Origin: DATGMS01 sp035303945
GTDB taxonomy: Bacteria; Bacteroidota; Bacteroidia; Cytophagales; Cyclobacteriaceae
Length of the DNA stretch: 64,000 nucleotides
NCBI GenBank assembly: GCA_035303945.1
Contig: DATGQZ010000060.1
Location: 62,001-126,000 of the forward strand
Direction of reading: 5' to 3'
How positions within the stretch are numbered: the first letter of the stretch is position 1; every line of letters begins with the position of its first letter. The notes beneath the pieces are model-generated. The model did no database searches. It was not told where the DNA came from and saw only the letters and a program-made list of their open reading frames with translations. The position numbers and the translations under genes were made by a program. Positions 1-8,800 of the stretch are shown one piece after another.

Positions 1-42
1 ATTCCCGTAGAGGATTATGAGCAACCTGAGACAGTTGCATAA
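1..42 (+). CDS. C-terminal end of an upstream gene (partial)
   Basis: Frame 1 is open from the window edge to a TAA at 40-42 and would give the C-terminus IPVEDYEQPETVA. The other two plus frames stop earlier (TAG at 8-10, TGA at 18-20). A strong plus-strand terminator follows 18 bases later, which supports a gene ending here. Too little protein remains to assign a function. Confidence 0.5.
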   Translation: MPVEDYEQPETVA

Positions 43-59
43 AGTAACGCACCAGCCAC

Positions 60-100
60 AAGAAAGGGATAGCAGTTTTGGCTATCCCTTTCTTGTTTTT
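60..100 (+). terminator. Rho-independent terminator
   Basis: A perfect 14-bp stem (60-73 with 81-94, 7-base loop AGTTTTG) is followed by GTTTTT. Only the plus direction has a T-run, so it should end transcription of the gene stopping at 42. Its arm GCTATCCCTTT recurs in the hairpin at 903-940. Confidence 0.85.
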
Positions 101-175
101 CTCCTGTACTGATTATTTGATTCCTAGGAGCCCATTATGATGGACTATACCTCCTGCTATGAATCTCTGATCTTC

Positions 176-775
176 TCAAGACCGCGACTGCTCGATCTTA
201 AATATCAGGGAGCACTTGCAGGCTTTCCATTCATTATCTACGATAGAGTATACCACTGTATCTCTGAATGATCCATCTGCCAAAATCTGGTGGTTTCTCA
301 ACACCCCGTCTTGCTTTGCTCCCAGACGTTCAATAGCTCTCCTGGATTCAAAATTATACCAATTGGCCCTAAACTCCACAGCGATGGCTTGCAAGCGCTC
401 AAATGCATGACTGAGCAGGAGCAGCTTGCATTCGGAGTTGACGTGTGTTTTCTGAAAGGATTTAGCGTACCATGTATATCCAATTTCTACCCGTCTATGC
501 TCAGGGGTGGCATTGGTATAGCGGGTGGAGCCGATTATTTTTCGGCTGCTTTTGTCTATCACCACAAAGGCTAAGCCCTTGTCTTGTTCGAAATCCGTGA
601 ATGCCTTAGCAAGGTAATTTTCTATACTTTCAGCGTTGGGGACAGACGTAAACCAAAGGTCTGATAATTGTCCATCTGCTGCAGCCAGCAATAATCCTTC
701 TTTATGGATAGGTTTGAGGGGCAGCAATTTAATGCGTGCAGTCTCTAGGACCACTTCTTGCAACCATTTTGCCAT
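176..775 (-). CDS. GNAT family N-acetyltransferase (RimJ/RimL-like)
   Basis: This is a 199-residue single-domain protein of GNAT fold. It opens with the pattern typical of RimJ/RimL-type enzymes (LETARIKLLPL, residues 10-20), followed by beta strands 2-4 (LAFVVID, IIGSTRY, EIGYTWY near residue 98) and the acetyl-CoA loop region around residues 105-115. The usual Q/RxxGxG loop is degenerate (QKTHVN), as in one branch of RimJ/L-like proteins. The AIERLGAKQDG segment near residues 147-157 matches the C-terminal GNAT half. The acceptor substrate cannot be deduced; ribosomal protein N-termini are known for RimJ/L, but many such proteins modify other amines. The gene stands alone, flanked by two hairpins sharing an 11-base arm. 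Confidence 0.85.
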   Translation of the reverse strand: MAKWLQEVVLETARIKLLPLKPIHKEGLLLAAADGQLSDLWFTSVPNAESIENYLAKAFTDFEQDKGLAFVVIDKSSRKIIGSTRYTNATPEHRRVEIGYTWYAKSFQKTHVNSECKLLLLSHAFERLQAIAVEFRANWYNFESRRAIERLGAKQDGVLRNHQILADGSFRDTVVYSIVDNEWKACKCSLIFKIEQSRS

Positions 776-902
776 AGTAGAGAACTTTATTACCCATTAA
801 ACATCGAGGAAAAATAGTAGAATTAATTGGATTTTCTCCTAAGTGACGGATTAAAAAACATGTGGTAAAGTCAGTAATGTGGCAAGGATACATTTCTTTA
901 TA

Positions 903-940
903 AAGCATAAAGGGACAGCATATGCTATCCCTTTATGTTT
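903..940 (-). terminator. Hairpin, probable lipA terminator
   Basis: A near-perfect palindrome (906-921 with 922-937, one C-A mismatch, ATAT at the tip) lies 84 bases downstream of the lipA stop on the minus strand. The minus-strand tail is CTTTATAAAG, so the U-tract is weak. The arm shares GCTATCCCTTT with the terminator at 60-100. Confidence 0.55.
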
Positions 941-1024
941 AGATAATCTAACGACCGTATTTATCATAGATCTCTGACAATGTTAGTCGACAAGCCTCTT
1001 CCCTTGCTGCTCCCTCCTTCCTGT

Positions 1025-1903
1025 TTACACATTCACATGCCGCTCCGCATGGTAAGAAGATCTCACTAACGGACCTGATTCCACGTATTTTAGACCACGC
1101 TTCAAGCCCTCTTCACGGTAGCGCTCAAATTGATCCGGATGGATAAATTCGGCTACTTCAATATGCATTTTGGTAGGTTGTAGGTATTGGCCAAGGGTAA
1201 GGATATCACAGCCGTGTGCGGCCAAGTCATCCATGGCCTTATGTACTTCGTCCGACTTTTCGCCTAAGCCCAACATGATCCCAGTTTTGGTACGCTTTCC
1301 GTATTCTTTTGTCAGTTTGATTTGCTCTAGAGAGCGTTGGTATTTTGCTTGCGGACGCACCCGTCGGTATAGGCTCTCCACGGTTTCCATATTATGGGAC
1401 ACCACTTCCTGTCCTGCGCTGATCATCCTGTATAGTGCCTCCCAATTAGATTTTACATCTGGGATCAGTGTTTCTATGGTGGTTTCGGGAGACAATTTCT
1501 TGGTTTCCACCACCGTTTGATACCAAATTTCAGCACCACGGTCTTTCAGTTCGTCCCGGTTAACCGATGTGATGACAGCGTGTTTCACCCCCATCAATTG
1601 AATGGCCTTAGCCACCCTTCTAGGCTCATCGGTATCATACTCTGGCGGCCTACCGGTAGCCACGGCGCAAAAAGAACAGGATCGGGTACATACATTCCCC
1701 AAGATCATGAACGTGGCCGTACCTGCACCCCAACATTCCCCCATATTGGGGCAATTGCCACTTTCGCAAATCGTATGTAATTTATGCTGATCGACTAACT
1801 GTCTAACTTTGGCGTATTCCTTACCAACCGGAAGCTTTACCCTCAGCCAGTTTGGTTTTTTTCTTTTGGTTTCCTCAGCGGATATTACTGGTAGTTCTAT
1901 CAT
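1025..1903 (-). CDS. lipA: Lipoyl synthase
   Basis: LipA is a cytosolic radical-SAM enzyme that inserts two sulfurs into protein-bound octanoyl groups to form the lipoyl cofactor of 2-oxoacid dehydrogenases and the glycine cleavage system. The 292-residue protein has both hallmark cysteine triads: the auxiliary sacrificial 4Fe-4S cluster motif CESGNCPNMGEC (C46, C51, C57) and the radical-SAM motif CTRSCSFC (C72, C76, C79). The C-terminal RSSYHAE carries the conserved serine that ligates the auxiliary cluster. Length is normal for the family. It follows the secreted protein at 1968-2699 by 64 bases on the same strand and may share its transcript. Confidence 0.98.
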   Translation of the reverse strand: MIELPVISAEETKRKKPNWLRVKLPVGKEYAKVRQLVDQHKLHTICESGNCPNMGECWGAGTATFMILGNVCTRSCSFCAVATGRPPEYDTDEPRRVAKAIQLMGVKHAVITSVNRDELKDRGAEIWYQTVVETKKLSPETTIETLIPDVKSNWEALYRMISAGQEVVSHNMETVESLYRRVRPQAKYQRSLEQIKLTKEYGKRTKTGIMLGLGEKSDEVHKAMDDLAAHGCDILTLGQYLQPTKMHIEVAEFIHPDQFERYREEGLKRGLKYVESGPLVRSSYHAERHVNV

Positions 1904-1967
1904 GGCAATCTTCCTTCCTTTACTTGGGCAAATTTAAGCCTTTCGGTCGGCTTATCCCAACAATCAC

Positions 1968-2699
1968 TTATTTCCTAAACCCATAGAAGAGGGTAAAATA
2001 GGCGGATTGGTAAAACTGTCGGTTGCTCACCGTAGGCATTAATTCAATTTCCTTAGTAAAACCTTCCAGATGATAACCTAGTTCCAAGCCCGAAACATTC
2101 GATTTAAAGACGCCGAATTCGAAAACCACCGCCGCTTTAAAATGTCCACCCAGCACCAATTCTGAATCACCAATGCCTTCAAAGAGCCTCCCCGGTCCCA
2201 GCACGTCCCAAAAATTATGCACGGCGGGATTATACTGTTCGCGAACCGATTCTGCCCGGCTGACTGCATATTCGATATAATATGGGGCCACTACCCCAGC
2301 GGTGGGACCTACCGCCGAAAGCACGGAGATCTGCACGCCTTTTTGAGGGGCTTTTTTGAAAAGGAGCAATTCCCTACCATATTGAGGGCGAACTGCATAC
2401 AAGTAGTTGGTCTTGCCAAATACAAAGCTGTTGCCCAAAACCGTGTTATACCTTACTTCTCTGGGGTTTTTGACATTGGCAAACTCCAATTGGAAAAATT
2501 GGAAAGTCCTTTCGTCTATTCGAGAGCCCAATTTGAGGTTAAAACCGCCGATCAGCCCCCCATTGGTATTTTTGTTGACTCCGAAAAGCACCTCCCGATC
2601 ATAGTCATAATCTCCTGCTTCCTCTCTTTGGGCAAAGGCCAATTGCGTCAGCCCCATCAGGATACAGAAGACCAGATATTTCTTTGCCATTGTCATCAT
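1968..2699 (-). CDS. Secreted protein of unknown function, probable outer-membrane beta-barrel
   Basis: The 243-residue product has a signal peptide (hydrophobic residues about 8-22, cleavage after AFA). The mature part is rich in alternating aromatic and polar strands (GGLIGGFNLKLGS, FQFFQLEFANV, LELGYHLEGF) and ends AYFTLFYGFRK with a phenylalanine near the terminus, which suits a small outer-membrane beta-barrel. No enzymatic motif is visible. The first codons are ATG ATG ACA ATG, so the start could be 2699, 2696 or 2690. It lies upstream of lipA on the same strand; a link to lipoylation is not implied by its sequence. Confidence 0.75.
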   Translation of the reverse strand: MMTMAKKYLVFCILMGLTQLAFAQREEAGDYDYDREVLFGVNKNTNGGLIGGFNLKLGSRIDERTFQFFQLEFANVKNPREVRYNTVLGNSFVFGKTNYLYAVRPQYGRELLLFKKAPQKGVQISVLSAVGPTAGVVAPYYIEYAVSRAESVREQYNPAVHNFWDVLGPGRLFEGIGDSELVLGGHFKAAVVFEFGVFKSNVSGLELGYHLEGFTKEIELMPTVSNRQFYQSAYFTLFYGFRK

Positions 2700-2923
2700 A
2701 GGTCTGGAATTAATACGCTAATTTTGCACTTAAGTTATCGAATTGAAAATAAATATAAGCGTTTTATGTTAACTAAAAGTGAGGTTTTGGAGGGAAACGC
2801 TTGCAGTTGGTCGGAGAAGTTTGTCTCTCCTAATTAATAATCTTTTTTTCTCTCAAAGCTGTAGCGTTTCACTGCGCGTCCTCGTCTTACACATAGAACA
2901 GCCCAAATATTAAAGCCAACCCA

Positions 2924-3472
2924 TTGGAAAAAAACCTTGTACAAGAAGCAAAGGCAGGAAGTCCTAGAGCCCTAGAAAGGCTTTATAGGCACTTTTATGG
3001 CTATGCCATGAGCATTGCTTTGAGGTATTCGAATTCCAGGGAAGAGGCCTGCGAGATCGTCAATGACAGTTTTATGAAAGTCTTTGACAAACTCGACCAA
3101 TATACCGAGGATAGTTCCTTCAAGGGCTGGTTCAGAAGAATCCTGATCAACACTTCCATTGACTATTACCGGAAGAACGTGAAATATTACGCTGACATGG
3201 ACATCGAAAAGGCAGACCAAAAAATCTGCGACCCCAGCGTAATAGATGAACTGTCTAAGGAAGACATCCTGATGTTACTGAGGGAACTGCCGGAAATGTT
3301 GCGGATAATCTTCAACATGTATGAAATCGAGGGTTACAGTCACAATGAAATAGGAGAACAGCTGGGTATACCGGCCAGTACCTGCAGGACCTATCTCGCC
3401 CGCGCCAAACAACGATTGAGAGACAAGATCACCGCATTAAATAAAGTTAGAGATGAAGGAGCAGTTCGATAA
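2924..3472 (+). CDS. RNA polymerase ECF sigma factor
   Basis: The 182-residue protein has sigma-70 region 2 (about residues 22-95, with EEACEIVNDSFMKVF and FKGWFRRILINTSIDYYR) and region 4 (about residues 115-172, with GYSHNEIGEQLGIPASTCR as the helix-turn-helix and YLARAKQRLR after it). Region 3 is absent, as in ECF group IV factors. The start is TTG at 2924: an in-frame TAG lies 30 bases upstream and no ATG or GTG occurs between them. It overlaps the next gene by 20 bases, the standard arrangement of a sigma factor with its membrane partner. Target promoters are unknown. Confidence 0.93.
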   Translation: MEKNLVQEAKAGSPRALERLYRHFYGYAMSIALRYSNSREEACEIVNDSFMKVFDKLDQYTEDSSFKGWFRRILINTSIDYYRKNVKYYADMDIEKADQKICDPSVIDELSKEDILMLLRELPEMLRIIFNMYEIEGYSHNEIGEQLGIPASTCRTYLARAKQRLRDKITALNKVRDEGAVR

Positions 3473-4760
3473 GAAGCTGATAGAGAAGATTAAGATCTCC
3501 TTCGAAGACCACGAGGAGCCCTTTAATCCCCAGGAATGGGAGAAGCTTTCCCATGCCTATTTCCATCCTGCCAGAAAGAAAAAGTTTGCCTTCTGGCCAT
3601 TCCTGATCTCAGGAATAGCAGCCTCTCTTCTATTGGTTTTCGTCTTCTGGCCTTTTGAAGACGAACTACAGCAAAACGTGCAAACTATTGCTGACTCCAT
3701 CACCATACAGGGTAGGCAGTTTGAAAAAATCAAACTCCCTAGAAACAGGCAACCCGAAAATCTAGCTTTGGCGCAGCGTAACCCTGAAGTGGACCCTATA
3801 GTGGAAAAACCTGCTCTGGCTGCGGTCGCTGAATCACCTGTGGGTATGCAGCGCGAAACGATTAAACCGATTATAGTCAGCGCCCTGCCAAGCTCCTCCC
3901 CTGCTGCAGCTCCCAACAGCAGCAACTTAGCACCCGCGGATATGCGAGAAGATATTAACCAGCATGCTGCTAACGAAAAAGTCGGAGCTCCAGCCATTGC
4001 TTACAACCATGAGGTAGAAAGCGCACAGCGGTACTTGGATCAGTGGAAAGCTGAGGGAGACAACAAAGGATCTCAGGAAGCATCCGGTGAGAAAAATGTC
4101 CGATTGGGCCTGTTGGTCGGCCCACAAGCCTCTTCTAATCAAGTGTCAGGTATGTCATTAGGTGCGGGCGTCATGTCAGAATTTTCAATCAGTAAGCGGC
4201 TCAAAATTGACGTGGGGGTAACCTATGCCAGCCACAATATTGCGCCTGACAATATGATCCCCATGAATGCGACCATGGCCAGTCCAGAAAAAGAGGCTTT
4301 TGCCAGCCTTTCCAATTCGCCACGACTAATAGGATCCAATGCTGAGTTAAGTTTCTCCGGCTTGGACATCCCGGTCAACCTGAAATACAAGGTGATGGAT
4401 AAAGATAAGTCGGGTTTGTTCCTGATCACGGGTTTATCCAGTATGGTATATTTTGATCAGCAGACTACAGCCACCATGGCGGTTGACTCCTACTTTAATC
4501 AGACGATGGATGGCGGACTCGAATTCCAGCGATCCGTACAGCAGTTTACCCACGAAACCAGCCCGGAAAGCACGGCTGACGGCGTGGATCTCGGAAGGAT
4601 GCTCAACCTCTCTGTAGGCTATGAGTACAATCTGAAAAATGGAACCTACCTCTCCATTGAACCTTATTATAAGCTTCCCTTGGGAGACATGACTTTTGCA
4701 AACCAACAATTTTCCATAGGAGGCCTTAACTTAAGAATGAACTTTAGGTTGGGCAAATAA
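3453..4760 (+). CDS. Membrane-anchored beta-barrel protein, putative regulator of the upstream ECF sigma factor
   Basis: The 435-residue protein has three parts. Residues 1-44 are charged and cytoplasmic in prediction, with the FEDHEEPFNPQEWEKL stretch that recurs in Bacteroidota sigma-linked proteins. Residues 45-68 form a transmembrane helix (FLISGIAASLLLVFVFW). A Pro/Ala/Ser-rich linker of about 145 residues leads to a C-terminal region (about 215-435) of beta strands resembling the PF13568-type outer-membrane barrel and ending LNLRMNFRLGK. It overlaps the sigma gene by 20 bases. The position and N-terminal segment suggest an anti-sigma-like role; this is inference. A helix-anchored protein with a barrel domain could bridge both membranes. 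Confidence 0.8.
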   Translation: MKEQFDKKLIEKIKISFEDHEEPFNPQEWEKLSHAYFHPARKKKFAFWPFLISGIAASLLLVFVFWPFEDELQQNVQTIADSITIQGRQFEKIKLPRNRQPENLALAQRNPEVDPIVEKPALAAVAESPVGMQRETIKPIIVSALPSSSPAAAPNSSNLAPADMREDINQHAANEKVGAPAIAYNHEVESAQRYLDQWKAEGDNKGSQEASGEKNVRLGLLVGPQASSNQVSGMSLGAGVMSEFSISKRLKIDVGVTYASHNIAPDNMIPMNATMASPEKEAFASLSNSPRLIGSNAELSFSGLDIPVNLKYKVMDKDKSGLFLITGLSSMVYFDQQTTATMAVDSYFNQTMDGGLEFQRSVQQFTHETSPESTADGVDLGRMLNLSVGYEYNLKNGTYLSIEPYYKLPLGDMTFANQQFSIGGLNLRMNFRLGK

Positions 4761-4780
4761 TTAACAATTAACAGTATAGA

Positions 4781-5728
4781 ATGAGACCTATTATCAAAAG
4801 TACCCTCGCCCTGGCATTGGCGGCATTAGCTACCGGTTGTATTAAAGAGACCGAATCTGATTTTGACAGGATTGTGAAGAGAGACGATGCGATCTTAGAA
4901 GAGTACGTCGCATCCAAAGACATTGACGCCACCAGAACACAATTGGGTTATTACTATCAGAAGGAAACCGAAGTGGATGAGGGGACACAATTTTCCAACA
5001 ATGACATTATCGGTATTTATTACGAAATCAAAACCCTGGACGGTCACCTGATCGAATCTTATCTGGATGAAAGTAAAGCTCCTGTATTATTCAAATATTC
5101 ACAAAACGGTCTTTGGCCAGCAGCAATGGGCTATGCTGCCGGACTGGCAAAGCCAGGTGAAACATTGACCTTACTGATTCCTTCCTATCTGGCCTACAAC
5201 ACCTATTCTTATCAGCAATTGATCCCTTCTGGCGCCAACCTTATTGCAAAGGTGAAATATGTCAGAAAGTACACTGAGGATCAGGTCAAGCAGCTGGAAG
5301 ATGATATGATTAAGGCTTATATCGAAGAGAAGGAACTGGAAGGTTTTGAAAAGAATGAAAAAGGCATCTATATCCGTGAGGTAAAAGCAGGAGAGGGAGA
5401 GCCTTCCAAAAACGGCAACACCATTACTTTCTCTTATGAGATGTTCGAGCTTAAAGGCACCAAAGCCATTGCAGAGTCCACCACCAACAATCCGGTCATA
5501 TCATTAGGTTCGGCCAACAACATTGTCTTCCTTAATGAAGGATTAATCAACCTTGCAAAAGGAGCTGAAGTAGAGGTGATTGCACCCTCCCACACGGCCT
5601 ATGGAGAAACAGTACAGGTGATTCCTGCAGAGATCCGCAAGGATTTGGTAGCAAAAGGAGAACTTAACCAGTTCACAGCTCCATATGCTCCTATACGGTT
5701 CAACGCGGAGATTATTCGAATTCAATAA
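4781..5728 (+). CDS. FKBP-type peptidyl-prolyl isomerase lipoprotein (tandem FKBP domains)
   Basis: The 315-residue product starts with a lipoprotein signal ending in LATGC (C20), so it should be lipid-anchored in the periplasm. Two FKBP-like halves are visible: about residues 50-165 (NDIIGIYYEIKTLDG, AMGYAAGLAKPGETLTLLIP, LIAKVKYV) and about residues 190-315 (GNTITFSYEMFELKGT, INLAKGAEVEVIAP, HTAYGE, FNAEIIRIQ). FKBPs catalyse prolyl cis-trans isomerisation and several act as envelope chaperones. It lies 20 bases behind the sigma/beta-barrel pair and ahead of a terminator, so all three probably form one transcript. Whether both halves are active is unclear, since several drug-pocket aromatics are not conserved. 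Confidence 0.85.
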   Translation: MRPIIKSTLALALAALATGCIKETESDFDRIVKRDDAILEEYVASKDIDATRTQLGYYYQKETEVDEGTQFSNNDIIGIYYEIKTLDGHLIESYLDESKAPVLFKYSQNGLWPAAMGYAAGLAKPGETLTLLIPSYLAYNTYSYQQLIPSGANLIAKVKYVRKYTEDQVKQLEDDMIKAYIEEKELEGFEKNEKGIYIREVKAGEGEPSKNGNTITFSYEMFELKGTKAIAESTTNNPVISLGSANNIVFLNEGLINLAKGAEVEVIAPSHTAYGETVQVIPAEIRKDLVAKGELNQFTAPYAPIRFNAEIIRIQ

Positions 5729-5764
5729 AAAAAATTAGTTAGTGGTTAATTTTTTTAGAATTTG

Positions 5765-5789
5765 GCCAGCCTTATGGGCTGGCTTTTTT
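5765..5789 (+). terminator. Rho-independent terminator after the sigma/FKBP operon
   Basis: A 7-bp GC-rich stem (GCCAGCC 5765-5771 with GGCTGGC 5777-5783, 5-base loop) is followed by six T residues. It lies 36 bases after the FKBP stop and before the next start at 5878. Confidence 0.9.
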
Positions 5790-5877
5790 GGTTTTATTTG
5801 CTTTTTTTGACCGAAAATCAAATTGTTATGCCCAATTTTAAATTAAATCTCTAAATTGAAAGCCAAATTTCTTTCAC

Positions 5878-8800
5878 ATGGACAACATTAAACGCAAAAT
5901 CCAATTTTTGTTTTTTTTGGGATGCCTGTTTCTTTTCGCTGCTTGCTCGCAAAGGTCGGGAACACCCAAAATTCTTGTTTTTAGTAAAACAGCGGGTTTT
6001 TATCACGAATCCATTCCTGCGGGTATAGCTGCTATTCAAAAGCTCGGTCAGGAAAACGGCTTCGAAGTAGACACTACTAAAGATGCCAGCAAATTCAATG
6101 AAGAAAACCTGAAGCAGTACAGTGCTGTCGTATTTTTAAGTACGACGGGTGACGTTTTGGACGTCTATCAAGAGGCGGATTTCGAGCGCTACATCCAGGC
6201 CGGTGGTGGTTTTGTGGGTATACACGCCGCAGCCGACACCGAATACGAATGGCCTTGGTATGGCAAAATGGTAGGGGGGTATTTTAGCGACCATCCTGGT
6301 ATTCGAGATCCCCATCCTAACGTCCAAAAAGGCTCTATTGATGTCGTGGACACCAGCCATCCGAGTACGGCATTTCTGCCTTCCCCATGGGAAAGAACGG
6401 ACGAATGGTACAGTTACAAAGACTTTAATAAGGATGTTAATGTCTTGATGACCCTTGATGAAAACAGCTACCAAGGCGGGTTGGATATGGGCGAGCATCC
6501 CATTGCTTGGTACCATGAATATGACGGAGGAAGAGCTTTCTACACCGGAGGAGGTCACACTGTCGAATCATATAGTGAGGAGCTGTTTTTAAAACATGTG
6601 CTGGAAGGTATTCAATATGCCATCGGTAAAAACAAAGAACTAGATTATTCCAAAGTAACTTCACAGCGTGTACCGGAAGAGAACCGATTTACAAAAGTCT
6701 CCTTGGTCAATGGCACCTTTACAGAGCCTACAGAAATCGCCGTACTTCCCAACTTGGATATTTTGGTTGCACAGCGAAGAGGAGAAATTTACCTGTACAA
6801 AAATGGCGACTCTGTAGCCAATGAAATCGCGAAATTGGATGTGTACTGGAAGACGGAAGTACGAGGCGTCAATGCCGAAGAAGGATTAATGGGCCTTCAG
6901 CTGGACCCGAATTTTGCGGAAAACAATTATGTGTATTTGTTCTATAGCCCTACCGACACCAGCACCAACCGCTTGTCGAGATTCAAGTTTCAAAATGACC
7001 AGTTGGACTTGGCCTCTGAGCAAATGATCCTCGAGTTCTATTCCCAAAGAGATATTTGCTGCCACACTGGCGGTTCTATCGCATTCGGACCGGATGGGCT
7101 GCTGTATGTCTCCACAGGTGACAATTCCACGCCATTTAACCAAGCCAATTCAACCTATACCTTGCAAGGTTATGCTCCATTGGACGATCGTCCTGGATTT
7201 GAGCAATATGATGCGGCCCGTTCATCTGGAAACGCTAATGACTTAAGAGGAAAAATATTAAGAATCAGGGTATTAGAAGATGGAAGCTATGAAATTCCTG
7301 AAGGTAACCTCTATCCTGTAGGCACTGAGGGGGCCAGACCGGAAATCTTCGTGCAAGGGAACAGAAACCCATACAGAATATCCGTTGACCAAAAAAACAG
7401 TTTCCTGTATTGGGGAGAAGTGGGTCCCGATGCCCGTGCCGACAGTATGGATGTAAGAGGCCCGAAGGGATATGATGAAGTCAACCAAGCCCGTAAGGCA
7501 GGTTTCTTCGGATGGCCATTCTTTATCGGGAAGAATTATCCTTACCGACAATTTAACTATGCTACGGGAGAAATCGGAGAGGCCTTTGACCCGGCAAAAC
7601 CGATAAACCCCTCAAGAAACAATACTGGCTTAAGAGAGCTCCCACCAGCACAACCAGCCTTTATATGGTATCCTTACGATGTATCTCCCGAATTTCCTCA
7701 AGTGGGTACAGGGGGACGAAACGCCATGGCTGGTCCAGTTTATTATACTGATCTATATCCAAAAGAAACGCGACTACCCGATTACTACAATGGCAAGTTG
7801 TTCATCTATGAATGGATTCGTGGATGGATCAAAGTAGTTACCATGAATGAAGAGGGAGATTATGTGAAGATGGAGCCATTTATGCCCAGCACCAAATTCA
7901 ATTCACTTATCGATATGGAAGTGGGTCCTGACGGCAAGCTGTATTTGTTGGAATATGGAAGTGGATGGTTCTCCAAAAATGAGAACGCCGGTCTTTCCAG
8001 AATCGACTTTAATGCAGGTAATCGCTCTCCAAATGTGTTGGATATTGCTGTCAACAAAACCTCAGGTTTGGCACCTCTGACAGTAGAATTTACTGCTGAG
8101 GCTACAGACCCTGAAAATGATCCATTGACCTATGTTTGGGATTTGGGTAACGGAACTACAAAAGAGACTAAAGAGCCGAAACTACAGCATACTTACGAAC
8201 AAAATGGTGACTTCACCATTACTGTGGAGGTAAGGGATCCTGAGGGCCTCAAAGCAAAAAGCTCTTCAGTAGACGTGTATGTAGGCAATGTGGCGCCGGA
8301 AATCAATATTGATCTCAAAGGCAACAAGAGCTTCTACTTCCCCAACAAAAAGGTTGCATACGCGGTGACTGTATCGGATGAAAACCATCCTGACGCAGCA
8401 GAGGACCTTTCATCCTTAGTGGTTTCTGCTGACTATATCGAAGGACTGGATCAAGCAGAAGCTTCAATGGGCCACTTGATCATGACGGATGCAATGGTTG
8501 GAAAAGCGCTTGTGGAATCATTGACCTGTAAGTCATGCCACAATGTTGACGAAAAATCTATTGGGCCTGCTTATGTAGCCGTTGCCGAAAAATACAAGGG
8601 CAATCCACAAGGAGAAAAACACCTGATCAACAAGATTATAAAGGGAGGTTCCGGTGTTTGGGGAGAAACAGTGATGCCTGCCAACCCAGACATGAAAGAA
8701 GCCGATGCAGCCAAGATCGTCACTTGGGTACTATCGTTGGCAGGTGGCCAACAAGGCAATCAAAGCCTCCCTGCCACTGGAGCAGTTGATCCCACAGTGG

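Noticed and set aside
2217..2837. 206-codon plus-strand open frame
   Set aside because: It lies antisense to the secreted protein next to lipA, whose signal peptide and barrel pattern make the minus strand the coding one.
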